This document shows positions 30,350 to 41,500 of a DNA stretch of 64,000 bases, piece after piece; within the stretch, counting starts at the first letter, position 1, and each line of letters opens with the position of its first letter. The notes beneath the pieces were generated by a model. That model ran no database searches, was not told the origin of the DNA, and saw only the letters and a program-made list of their open reading frames with translations. Source of the stretch: Epithemia pelagica (Eukaryota; Bacillariophyta; Bacillariophyceae; Surirellales; Surirellaceae); NCBI GenBank assembly GCA_946965045.2, contig OX337229.1:4154001-4218000 (forward strand). Reading direction: 5' to 3'. The position numbers and the translations under genes were made by a program.

Positions 30350-30737
30350 ATGTCGTGCACACAACAAAAACTACTACAAGGCCTATGTTTAGAAATAAAA
30401 TAGTCATGAGAAAAGGAATCAGACTTGAACAAAAGCCATAAAAATACCGTCGACCTTCACAAGCATAGCGGAACTACAACACGACCAATCAACGGTTGTG
30501 CAAAAGAAATAAGTGCATAATGTTGTATTAACGAAACCAGACCGAAACTCCATGTTTGATTTCGTTCATTCGTTTCCCCCAAATCGCTTTTTGTAACGGT
30601 GCTAAATCCAATGATTCGCACGGTCACTTATGACCACGTTCATCTCAAGTCAGTCCCATGTATGTCAGAAGCACGAAGCAAAACACCAATCAAAATTCTG
30701 AACCAATCGTTCCATATGTCTTCTTTTGTTTGCCCTC
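30350..30737. other. Convergent 3' intergenic region
   Basis: About 390 bases between the convergent carboxylase and adenylate kinase genes. It holds a possible polyadenylation signal AATAAA near 30393 on the plus strand. No gene is seen. Confidence 0.4.
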
Positions 30738-32135
30738 TTATCCACTTTTTTCAGATGGCATATATGTTTCATCGTCGTCATCCTCTTCTGGGTGTCTGGG
30801 ACCGTTGAGTTCATCCATGAGGGATGCTCCTCCTGCGGTAGTGGAAGTAGGTTGATTCGCTGGTACTTTGACCGCCGGCCTCATGAGTCTTCCAATGGCT
30901 TGCAATTGTTGCCAGACCGATTCGGGTGTGCCAGAACAATCCAAATTGACAATGGGGACATGTTGTTCTCGCAACCATTCCATGGTCTGGGGATGATACT
31001 TGTGAAAGGTTCGCAATCGCTGCAAGGCAGTTTGAAAATTGTCATCGGGTCGTCGATCTTCTTCCGGTAAATCGGCACCACGTCCCAAAATGCGTTCCAA
31101 TAAGACTGTATCATCACAGACTAAATGCAGAGCAAGTTCTGGCTTGCCACACAGTGTCGTCAAATCATGAGCATTTTCCAAACTTCGTGGAAAGCCATCT
31201 AGCAAGACACGTTTTCCAGGATGATTGCGCATGTGTTGCTTCATCAGGGCCACCATAATCGCTGAACTCACTAACTTGCCTTGCGCAATAATATCCTGTA
31301 CTTGCTGTCCCAAGACTGAACCTCGCGCAACTTCCTCTCGAAGCAATTCGCCACTGGACAAGTGCACAGCATGACATTCCTCTTGCAATCGTTCACAGAG
31401 CACTCCCTTGCCAGAACCTGGACCGCCCACGACCAAAATAATGCGAGCCGGATTGCCACCCAAAAAGAAATTGGCATATTCCAAAAAGTCGTGCAAGCCA
31501 ATCAAACCATCCTGATCGGTATCGGCGACTTCAATCATTTTTTGCAATTGTGCTGTATCCTTGTATGTGGCTTCTTCTGCTCCAATGCCTTGCAGTAAGC
31601 TGCGAACATTTTGCAAATCCAAGGTGGGGACACCATTTCGTATTTCGGAATATTGGGCAAACAAATCAGCAGCCACCTCTCGTCGCGTTTGTTCATCGTC
31701 TTTTGTTTCTCCATTGTGACCAGCTGCAACAACGCTCATTCCACGACGGCCGACACTACTGAGAAAACACGTAGGCGTTGACCGAGTGGGCCCTTTAAAG
31801 GATGTCGTTGAATCAACAATCGATGAAAATGGTGTGTTCTGGCTGCTGCACGAAGGACGATAGTTTGACAATGTGGCGAGAGAGGACATACATCGACCAG
31901 CTTGTGTTTGTCGATGCAACAAGGCCCCTCCTTCTTGCCATCCTAGTCGCTTTCCAGTGGACACTCGTACTGTCGAGCAAGTTCTTGGCGATTGGGTCCT
32001 TCTTGCTGTTGTCGTCGTCGTCGTGAAGGAATGGGCCGCAAACTGTGGGATGGTGCTGATCGTTTGGACGGATCGCTTCCATTGTCTGGTGGTGGTGGCC
32101 GCCGCCGCTTCCATCAAACCCAACGAATTCATCAT
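30738..32135 (-). CDS. EF-hand adenylate kinase, probably mitochondrial
   Basis: 465 residues, single exon, ATGATGAAT start. The first ~130 residues are Ser/Thr/Arg-rich with few acids, consistent with a long mitochondrial presequence. An EF-hand loop follows at 205-216 (DTDQDGLIGLHD). The adenylate kinase domain starts with the P-loop GGPGSGKG (237-244) and continues with VHLSSGELLREEV (AMP-binding Thr/Ser and Arg region), VLLDGFPRSLENA, and a short LID region GRGADLPEEDRRPDDN with the catalytic Arg pair. The short LID resembles the AK1/UMP-CMP kinase type. It interconverts ATP+AMP and 2 ADP. The fused EF-hand suggests Ca2+ control. It is divergent from mL54 across ~360 bp. Confidence 0.9.
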   Translation of the reverse strand: MMNSLGLMEAAAATTTRQWKRSVQTISTIPQFAAHSFTTTTTTARRTQSPRTCSTVRVSTGKRLGWQEGGALLHRQTQAGRCMSSLATLSNYRPSCSSQNTPFSSIVDSTTSFKGPTRSTPTCFLSSVGRRGMSVVAAGHNGETKDDEQTRREVAADLFAQYSEIRNGVPTLDLQNVRSLLQGIGAEEATYKDTAQLQKMIEVADTDQDGLIGLHDFLEYANFFLGGNPARIILVVGGPGSGKGVLCERLQEECHAVHLSSGELLREEVARGSVLGQQVQDIIAQGKLVSSAIMVALMKQHMRNHPGKRVLLDGFPRSLENAHDLTTLCGKPELALHLVCDDTVLLERILGRGADLPEEDRRPDDNFQTALQRLRTFHKYHPQTMEWLREQHVPIVNLDCSGTPESVWQQLQAIGRLMRPAVKVPANQPTSTTAGGASLMDELNGPRHPEEDDDDETYMPSEKSG

Positions 32136-32496
32136 GATCTGCGCAACAGGATGCTTTTGCCACCAAGTAAGGCGAACAAAGGAATCTCCACCTTCCAGAA
32201 ACCAATCGCGAAGTTATGGTATGGACTGGTGCAAGTTCAATTTGCATCGGCAATCGGCATCCCCGTTCCCGTTCTCCCCGTGTTTCGCGCGAGCCGCGCG
32301 CGATGGGCGGGTGTCTTTGCGTTCTGCTCAACGCAAGCGACCTCCTCTACGTCTGTCTGTCTACCGCTTTCGTTCAAAAAAAGATACCATCCCATCATCA
32401 TCGCCATTGTGTCGACCAAACTGGTTAACTTGATGGAGAACATCCCCATGTCCTCAAAGTCGATAAAGAATATCCCCAGCAAGGAAGAAAGGGAAT
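32136..32496. promoter_or_regulatory. Shared divergent promoter region (adenylate kinase / mL54)
   Basis: 361 bases separate two divergently transcribed start codons. No gene is supported here. It is likely a bidirectional promoter driving both mitochondrial-type genes. No specific element was recognised. Confidence 0.35.
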
Positions 32497-32976
32497 ATGC
32501 CGCCTCTTTTCTCTTTTCACAGCAACGCCTCCACTGTTCTCACGCGGTGCAATGGTCTTCAGATGATACTCTCTCAGTCCACCCATGCCTCGGCCTCCTA
32601 TTCTTCGGTGACGATGGCGGGCCGTCCAACCAACACAAGAACTCACCAGTATCAAGAAAGCATTCCTAAGGAGATGAGTCCTTGTACGAGTACGACGCGT
32701 CGTTGGATGCATTCGACACGAGCCTGTGCCATGCCACTCAAACCGGGCACGCCTATTCGTGGTTTGGATGTCTTCAAGGATCGAGATCCACCGGTGGCTA
32801 TGGAACGCCATGAGTATCCCGAATGGGTGGCCACCATTGGTGAACCTCTCGCTTCCATGTCGGAACTGGAACACAAGGACGAAAGCAAGGTGACAGAGGA
32901 TGAGGTACGACGGTACTTTAAACTCAAGAATCGCAGAGATATTCGGCAAGCCAATCTCTCGCGACCAAGGAAATGA
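32497..32976 (+). CDS. MRPL54: Mitochondrial large ribosomal subunit protein mL54
   Basis: 159 residues. The N-terminal ~75 are Ser/Thr/Arg-rich, like a mitochondrial presequence; later ATGs (MILSQSTHAS, MAGRPTNTR) are alternative starts. The C-terminal part has the mL54 pattern: PLKPGTPIRGLDVFKDRDPP, then YPEWVATI (the family Y-P-x-W motif), and the final basic helix YFKLKNRRDIRQANLSRPRK matching the 'r...R..IK..N' tail. It is a component of the mitoribosome large subunit. It is convergent with the DNMT2-type gene, 3' ends 223 bases apart. Confidence 0.85.
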   Translation: MPPLFSFHSNASTVLTRCNGLQMILSQSTHASASYSSVTMAGRPTNTRTHQYQESIPKEMSPCTSTTRRWMHSTRACAMPLKPGTPIRGLDVFKDRDPPVAMERHEYPEWVATIGEPLASMSELEHKDESKVTEDEVRRYFKLKNRRDIRQANLSRPRK

Positions 32977-33199
32977 GGGCCGTTGAAAGGGAAAGGTGAA
33001 AAAATAGCAATTGATCTGGTAGTGGTGCTTGAAAATCAAATTAATGGTTAGTGTCTGTGTTGATGAAGTGTAAGAACCATAATAGCCGCACATTTATTTT
33101 CCTACCCCAAGAAGTTATAAGGTCTTTTAGCGCGGAACCAACTAGATTTTCGTCAGTGTAGACTCATGAACCAAAAATCAAACGCAACGATAGCATCTG

Positions 33200-34939
33200 T
33201 CATGAGTCCTCCCCAGCTTCGCCTTCCGTCGGTTCAAGTGGTGATAAAGTTTCATCGACAGCGATACTCAGTGCAAGGAGACCAAATCGAAGGAGCCGCG
33301 ACGCCAATCTAGCATTGAGGGAATTCCCCATGAGCTTCCATTGCTGTTTCATTGTGCATGTTGATGGAAACGTGAAGTGTGGAGAGACCGATGGTGCAGT
33401 GGTGCTCATCGACGAGTCCTGATCACAGGACGAATCCTTGAAATCGACTGTTTCCATTCGAGGATCCAGGAAACCAAACAAACGAGCCAATTCGATGCCG
33501 GTAAAATATCGCAGCTCTTGATCCGGGGCCTCCAAATGCGACAACCATTCATTATTATCAAATACTCGTTCGTGCGGTGCCACGAGTCGCGGTGGTCCCG
33601 CATGTGCACTACATGATGATAGCACATCTCCTTTTCCACACAATGACGGCCGAGCATCCGGAGCGATCTCTTGTTTCGCCTTGTTGTTGTTGTTGTCGGT
33701 TCCTATCCTTGGTAGATACAAAATGCTTCCAGTTCCTCGCACAAATTTTCCATAACTACTGGTGAAGCAGGAAGATCGTCGGCAAGTTGGGGTGACAATG
33801 TCAAAACACCATGCGGCAGTACGATCCAACACTTTGGAAGGAATTTGCAAGTCCTCGGAAATCCCCCTGTTGGTGTGGGTGGAGGACGGATCCAAAAAGT
33901 CTTGAATGGGTGGAGGTTCAGGTGCTTCCTGTTCTGGGAGAATACCTACCTCAACAACACTTGTATGGAGTTTCCGTTGGTTGAGTGTCCACGGCATTTC
34001 AGTGGTTGAGGTGAAATCGGACGAAAAGTACTTGTCCAGTAGTTGTTGCGCTTGTTCTGTTCGGTGGAGTGGATTGAATATCGGCCGAGACTCGTTGCGA
34101 AGGTCACTGCCGTCAAGACTGTCTATCTGGTCTATGGAAACACGGATAGCCAAACAAAAATACCGCGGTCTATCATTGGGGAGTCCCACTTGAGTGGGCG
34201 TGAGATGAAATTCGGCGACACGATACTGTCGATTTTTTAGAATCGTGAGCAATGTTTGACACGAGTGCGACGTTTCAAATTTCACCACGTTTTCCAAGGC
34301 AATGATTGTAGGCAACGCATGGCTGGACATGGTTGACAACAAGGTACACAAATGAGCCAAGGACTTGGATCGGGGATCGTCGCGTTCCGAGGCTTGATGG
34401 TCGTGTTGTCGTGTGTGTGGCTGGCAGGGAGGGGACATACACCAGGCATCGGCTCTCCATTCTGATTGTTCCATTTGTTCACATGTCAACGATTCAATTT
34501 TACACGGTGTTCGGATCCTTTTAGAGCGTTGTTTCCAACGTTTTTGTTTCTTTCTCGAACGTTCTTCATTTCTGCTCAACGTTGGTGCTGCAGCTGTGTC
34601 TCCATTCGTTTCATTTTTATCCTCGAGATCAAAGTTGTGTTGGTAGACTTGATTGCACAAATCCGAATGATCCAATGCGGCGATACACTCTAGTTTCAAT
34701 GCCAAAGGATCGTTCTTGATGCTCGTATGGTTCTTGGCAAGTTGCCCAAAGGCCTGTTCCAAGGCGAGGCGCCAGCCTCCAATGCCTGAATAAAATTCCA
34801 CATATTTGAAGGACACAATGGAACGACCACCGTCGCAAGGACTCGAAGAAGTGACATTGTTTGCGTCTCGAGAATCTACCACCGCAGGAGGAGCACAAGA
34901 CGACGGCGACGACATGGATTCCCCATTCCAGATACGCAT
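33200..34939 (-). CDS. TRDMT1: DNMT2/TRDMT1-type cytosine-5 methyltransferase
   Basis: 579 residues, single exon. Motif I is VEFYSGIGGWRLALEQAFG (from about residue 47), and motif IV MSPPCQPHTRQ has the catalytic Cys at 172. Motif VI is ALENVVKFE (Glu 216), motif VIII NDRPRYFCLAIR. The DNMT2-specific block CFTSSYGKFVRGTGS includes the diagnostic CFT. The target-recognition region (YFTGIELARLFGF) and final motif LMGNSLNARLASRLL follow. Enzymes of this type methylate C38 of tRNA-Asp and some other tRNAs rather than DNA. At 579 residues it is longer than the usual ~400, owing to an N-terminal tail, a basic Lys/Arg insert (about 125-145) and other loops. Confidence 0.92.
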   Translation of the reverse strand: MRIWNGESMSSPSSCAPPAVVDSRDANNVTSSSPCDGGRSIVSFKYVEFYSGIGGWRLALEQAFGQLAKNHTSIKNDPLALKLECIAALDHSDLCNQVYQHNFDLEDKNETNGDTAAAPTLSRNEERSRKKQKRWKQRSKRIRTPCKIESLTCEQMEQSEWRADAWCMSPPCQPHTRQHDHQASERDDPRSKSLAHLCTLLSTMSSHALPTIIALENVVKFETSHSCQTLLTILKNRQYRVAEFHLTPTQVGLPNDRPRYFCLAIRVSIDQIDSLDGSDLRNESRPIFNPLHRTEQAQQLLDKYFSSDFTSTTEMPWTLNQRKLHTSVVEVGILPEQEAPEPPPIQDFLDPSSTHTNRGISEDLQIPSKVLDRTAAWCFDIVTPTCRRSSCFTSSYGKFVRGTGSILYLPRIGTDNNNNKAKQEIAPDARPSLCGKGDVLSSCSAHAGPPRLVAPHERVFDNNEWLSHLEAPDQELRYFTGIELARLFGFLDPRMETVDFKDSSCDQDSSMSTTAPSVSPHFTFPSTCTMKQQWKLMGNSLNARLASRLLRFGLLALSIAVDETLSPLEPTEGEAGEDS

Positions 34940-35516
34940 GGTCGAGAATCGATGGTTATCACACGTCTGGCTCTGGCAACTGACAACGGTGTGACTTCTC
35001 GAAGATTCGATCTTCAGCGGGGGAGGAGGACAGACGGATTATGACCCTCGGCTATTGACAGAAAGTGGAAAAATCGATTCAACTGGACAAAACCAGCTTC
35101 ATTTTCCCGTAGAATGAACGGATTCAAGGCCTTTCTACCATCCAAAACGTCGTTTTTGTCATTTTCAAAAATGACTTTTGGGTGAGCCCCAAAACCCAAA
35201 ACCTCTTTCCAAAAAAGAATGGAAGGGGGCGGTGTCTCTTTTGCTCTTGCTTTTGCTGCGCTGCTGCACTTTATTCTGTTTTGCAACTGATCTCTCCTTG
35301 CCATCATCAATTGAGAGCAATCTTCTCTGGTCTCCGTCCCTTTTGTGGTTTGTTTTGTGCTTGTGGAGTAGATCCTCGTCAGGTCCCATTTCCGCATCTG
35401 TGTTGTTTGGTGTATGGACGGAAACTGCTCGAGTTCTCCGGTTGCTGCCTGTTGCAAGAGACTGAACACTTCATGTTCCTTGTGGGTTTCGCTGTTGCTC
35501 CTTTGATACCCTCAAA
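34940..35516. promoter_or_regulatory. Divergent promoter region (DNMT2-type gene / giant gene)
   Basis: About 580 bases between two divergent starts. No gene is supported; the minus-strand frame at 35014-35469 has no motif. It probably serves as promoter for both genes. Confidence 0.35.
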
Positions 35517-38500
35517 ATGAACAACGATTTGCAAGCTATCATGGCACGTCGCCGCCGCATGGCAGATGACACTAAGCAACCCAGTAACAATAGCAGCGGA
35601 GACATTGACGTTTCCCTGTCCGATCTGCAGCATCAGCAACCGCAGGAGCCGGAAAAAGGGTCAGGGAATGACTTGCAATCTATCATGGAACGGCGAAGAC
35701 GAATTGCCGATGGTGAAGTGGTAGAAGAGGAAGAAGTAGAGATTCCAGTGGAACAAGAAGCACCGAAATCGGCCTTGCAGGAAATTATGGAAAGACGGAG
35801 ACGGATTGCGGATGGAGAACCGGATCCTGCGGTGTTGGAACAACAACGATTGGAGGAAGAACAAGCCGCAGCCGAAGCTGACTATCAGTCAATGATGGAA
35901 GCTGAACAACCTAAAAAAGGATCCTTACATGATATTATGCAGCGACGACGAAGATTGGCGGATGGAGAAGATCCGGGTGCAGTCAATCAACAATTGCCTC
36001 ATCAGTATCAACAACATACCAATAATACCACTCCCCGAGCTTCCACTAATGTAGGCGGGGTGGATAAATTGATGTTGGCTCCGCCAGGAGCAGCTCCATC
36101 CTCCAGATACAGACCATCCGTCGCAGCCACACCGGTCAAAGAAGATTTGAAATCCGTCGGAGTGACTTCGGAAATGCAAAAGATTATGGAAAGGCGAAGA
36201 CGATTGGCGGAAACAACCAATTTTGTTGGCGACGACGATGATGATGATGACGAGGCATCCGAGGTGCTCATCGAACAAGATGACGATGATGACGAACAGG
36301 CGGAAGAACAAGCTACAGCCTATCCAATGCAACATACGCTTCGCGGCAGTAGCGGCCGTTTGAGTGCACATTCTGCCGCCACACCTCCTGCGAATTCTGC
36401 GATTCAACCGTTGGCCTATCGTCCCTCTTCAGGGATCTCCTCTCCAACAGCCTCCTACCGACCATCGACGACATCCAAAACACCTTCTCCTGGGTACTAT
36501 GCACCCAGGAAAGAACCATCTGCAACTCGTCAACCGGAAGAGGAAGTGGCACCACCTCCGCCATCCACTGGAGCATTCGCTCAACTTCAAGAGCAACCAC
36601 CACGAGCTGAGAGCAGAGCAACCGGGGCGCAACAGGATTCTTCTCCCACAACGAGCACTCCCACGAAACCTACCACTGGTACTGGGGGGCGCAAAACAAA
36701 ACCCACCAGTCCAGGAGATTTTCAACCAACGTCGGCAGCTCCACCTGCCCGAACCAAAAGTCGCAAAGCGTCAACTAGCGCAGGAAAAACCAAGAAGTCA
36801 TTGTCGTCTTCATCCGATCTCAAACAACGAAATGCCGGCAGACTTTCTTCCATGTTGGACGCCGCTGCCGATGAAGAACAAGAGGTGGAAATTGCCATTG
36901 AATCGGAAGAAGACATTGATGTTGCGACTGTTGCATCTGATTTACCCGAGTCATTGGCTTCGGCCGAACCACCAAAAATGCCATCATCCTTGCTTTCGGC
37001 TGATGACGATGAGGAGGAAGACGATGCTGATGTCCAGTTTCGCAGTGAACCTGTTCCCCCCGCCCGTGCGGCTGGGAAAAAGGCACCTCGACGCGGTACA
37101 CGTCCAGCAGCTGCTTCCACCGTTCCCATTGTGCAACAAGAAGAACAAATAACTTCAACCAACGATGCTGGAGCAACCTCGTCTCGACGTACGGCCAGTA
37201 GTAAAGGGACGTCATCCGCGGCACCGGTGGTGGAAGGGAAGCCTTCGTCACGTCGCAGTAGGTCGTCTGCCACGGCCGATGACGATGTTTCGACGGCGTC
37301 ATCTCGGAGGAGCAAGTCCAAAAACTCGGGGCGTCGGAAACTTCCCAGTTCTTCCACAACGCCCCTGGCTGAAGGGACTGAAGAAGAAGAAGGCACCGAG
37401 TCTCACGAGGCACCCGTTGCAGAAATCAAGACTACTCCTCGGCGAACCAAATCAACGGTGAGAGAGGATACCCGCTCAGCATCACAGCGCTCCAGTAAGG
37501 GTAGTACCTCGGCTCCCCAACCACCATCGGGCGACGAAGAAAAGTCGCCTCGACGAAAGTCGCGACCCGTTACTCCAGGACCAGAAGGTGCTGGTGGTGA
37601 TAGTGGCTCTAGACGCGGCGCTCGTAGTTCGGTTGGCTCGAAAGCACAAGACACAGAAGACTCGGGATCTCGTCGGAGTGTGCGAACAGATTCAGCTCCC
37701 GCCGAAGAAGAGGGTGGTGGTGGGTCTCGTCGCGGACCAAGAAGTTTATCGAAAATGATCGAAGATGGAGCCACACGGGCAATGCCAAAATCTGACGATG
37801 GATCGCGTCGGGGAGGTCGTTCCGTAGCAGCTACAGATGAAGAGAGCGTTTTTAGTTCCAAGAAGCCAGGTACAGTTAAGCGCAAGAAGACCAAAGACGG
37901 CGAAAGACGGGTGAACCGAAAGCCATCTGGGAAACTTCGAGAGGTTTCTGAAGCCGCAAATTCTCCACAAGAGCAACCGAAAACACCAGCCTCCTTGGCA
38001 ACGACGCTTGGTGAAAGCAGTGGAAGTGCTCGCAAAAGTAAAAGTGGCGACATCTCTGTCACATCTGGTAGCAGTGGAGGGTCGATGCCTGATGACTTTT
38101 CCAAATTGCCTTCATGGGAGTCGCGGCATTCATTGCCGGGTGAGAAAGATGGTAAAATAACTGTCTTTCGGAGAGGAGACAAGGGAATCGCTGGGCAGTG
38201 GAGCTCGGCGACGAAATCCTGGACAGAGATAGGCGAAGTAACAGGAGGAAGTGCGGTTGGAGGATCTTCGGTTGTAAGCGGCTCGTCCTCCACGGATGAA
38301 CCCTTACCCTCGGGTAAAGCTCGGCGTCGAAAAAGTGGTGACTCCGCTTCGGCGTCTCCCTCCAATAAAAAGGATGTCGAATCTGCCGGACGGCGGCGCA
38401 AGACTGGCAGATCAGGAGAAACTCGACAACGCAACAAGCTGTTATCGTCAACATCCACCGACGACAGTGAATCGAGTCCAAGAAGACGGAGATCTTTGCG

Positions 38501-41500
38501 GTCATCCGATGTTTCAGATCATGATGATGAGGACTTAGAGGATGACGACGTCGAAGAAGTTGAGGAACTAGCTCCCGAACCTCCACCTCCGCCACCGGTG
38601 TCTCGAAAGAAATCTATGAAGAAAAAGTCTACAGCACCTCCCACAACAGAAACGTCGGAGCCGACTTCTTCACCCGTGTCGGAAGGTCGAACGAATTCGT
38701 TAGAAGACAGCGCCACAGGGAAAAGTCTTTCAGGGTTCGATTCTACTGCATGGGGGAGTGTCTCTGCATTCGGCGCCGACGCCAACCACAATAGTGTTTC
38801 CGCCGATGCATTTTCGGGCAAGGCGGGGTTTTCAGGTGGTTTTATGGCCGGCTTCGGAGACGCTGCGTTTGATGGGGCGACTGCGGCTGCACCAGTCACA
38901 TTCTCGTCGGACGCCTTTAAAACCGATGCTAATTTCGATGATGCTTTTGGATCTCCAAGTGCCTTCGACCCCGCTGGAACAAGTAATCTCTTTGCCCCTG
39001 CGTCAAAACCAGAGCCCGTGTATGAAACATCCCCGCTTACTGGAATGCCCACCACCACGATAGGTAACATTGAGCTGGACCAGAAAACTGTCTTGAGGCA
39101 AGCCTTTCAGGGGTCCTTGTCATCAAATCCTCTGAATGGAAATGTACTTCTGTGTTGTGAAACTCGAGATGGTGCAGTGATACGCGAAGTGGACACTAGT
39201 AACGGTTGCCGACAAGTTTTGTCTGCCTCTGTTCTTTCTCCCGAACTCCGAACCAAGGTTGCAAATAAGTACAATGCTTCGATCCGTGGACTTGACAAGG
39301 TTATAAGCATGTCTGCTGGTTTGTACCAGGCCAAAGGTCAAACCCGCCTACGGGTAGCTGCAATACTTGCCTTGATTTTGCTTGAAACTCAGCAACCCCT
39401 GAATGTGATTGCAGTTTGGCAATGGGGAAACGGTTTCCCTCAATCTGTCTCGTTGTTGTATATCATGAGCCCTCCAAGTGGTAGCGACTTTGGGTTTGAA
39501 CCTTCGAGCTTGCGGGTGGCTGACAATCTTTTATTCTTGGGAGGTCAATCTCCAAAAGGCCCATGTGTGCTTGTATCAAAACCGTCAGTAAGGGAGGCAT
39601 GGACATCCAACTCTCTTCCAGGCACCGGGAAGATTTCCTCCATGGAAGTTTTTATGTCAGTTGAAGCTCCACGGCCCTATATCGCTATCGCTTTAACTGA
39701 TAAGACAATAAGCGTTTGGTCCTTCAAGGCGGGTATTGAGTACACTGGAGCCAAGGGCAAAGAGCAGCAATCGAAACGATGGCTCGCCCCTCTTTGTCGG
39801 CTTAACAGCGGCCAAATTATGAATTCTCTCGATGCGAGTCCTCTCAGTGCGGATGGGAACGCCACTGGAAAAGGTAAGTGGTCTACAGGGTGGAGTTGTT
39901 TAATACTGATACAATCCCGAGTCTCACATTGATCATTTGACCAGACTACAAGAACACTGGTTATTGTTCGCATTTGGCATGGTTAAGTCAAGGGAACTCA
40001 GGGTCATCGATGCCTCTTCTCTCAGCATGCTTTCAGAATGGATTGGCTGTGTTTCATGTGGGATTACCTGTGCATAGTGATGGAAGCAGCGTCAAGCCTC
40101 TACCAGAAATGGCCCCAGGAAGTTCGCTTGGGCAAGCACCAAAGGTGTGGCCAGTGGTGGCGAAGCGATGGCAAGGAAAGCACGAACATGCAATGTCGGC
40201 CTGGATTAGTCTCGGTCCGCAAGTCAATCCTTGTATATCCATTTTACTTCAATCCAGCGAGTCTGCTCGACAGAACATGGTTCTTGGCATTATTCACATT
40301 CCACAGTATCGTCGTGGCCCCGTTGCAAAGGAACGATTACTCCCATTTAGAATTCTTGCAAATGGGATGCTGAGCGCCACATCACACACATCGCTTCTCC
40401 CGAGTGTGGTCAATGGTGTTGCTCTCTGTTATTCTGCAGACCACTTGTTTCACATTTATCCTACAATTTTTGAAAACTCATCGGGATCCTCAGTTTCATC
40501 TTTATGGCACCCAGTCTCATCACAGCCGCCTGGGTTGTCCTCTGTGGGTGATCCATTACTGGAAGATACGAAAACAGACAAGGATGGGATTGTTCACATC
40601 CATACGACATGGCAATGCGAACGCAATAAGTCTGAGTCGGAAGGGTCGTTGTATGATTGGTCTCGTCCTGCGAGAAGGCACTGGCTTTGTCGAACAGTCG
40701 TAGGCGACCGCAAGTCGTGCGCTGTGGATGAAGCCAAGGAAGAAAGGGCACCATCGCACTTTGGTGATGGTGAGACTGTGTTGGGTGGTGCGTCTTCTGA
40801 AGTGGTCTGCGAGATATTTGATGATTCCCTTGCTGGTGTCACTCCAATGCGTATCATTCGATGCCCCGGTGTCTCCGAGCTGTATGCAGTTCTCTTTCGA
40901 CCATCACTATGTTCGAAAACTGGGGGGAAGGATGCCATCTCACTGGATGCCACAGTGGTTGCCTTCATCGACCGCTCAGAGTCTCCGACTGTGGTGCGGC
41001 CGCTTGTAGCGAGGGATGCTGTTTTCTTGCCTTCACCACCTGGAGAATCCCCCAGAGGACTCCTTCTGAAGAAAGATGGATTGGGTTTAGCATATTTCAC
41101 ATGGGACACTGCCGAACGAAAGTGCAACATTCACAAAACCTACCGACCGATACTTGGCGTAGAAGATGACAAAGACTACGTGGAATGTAAGCGCATTTTT
41201 GTTTCATCGGGGGCCTCGAAAATGTCGCTGTTAGCTGTTGGAACGAGGCTGAGAGATTTGAAGGTTGCGATTGTATGCGGAGAACTGGTTGAACTGAATA
41301 GTGTTGAAGCGGAAAACTGGGCCCCGTTGCTGCCCAACATCGCGACCGGTAGATCAGCTTGGCTCGAAAGCTTTGAAGACGTCCTTGCACTGGTAGGACT
41401 TGAAGGTGATGATAGTGGCTATCGTAACTTCTCGGTCGTTACTACGCAGCGCGTTTTAATCCTTTCATCTGCGATGGAAATATCGGGAGAATGTCGAACA

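Noticed and set aside
36722-38458. Long minus-strand frames (up to 351 codons) inside the giant gene
   Set aside because: They are antisense shadows of Ser/Arg/Lys-rich low-complexity coding sequence.
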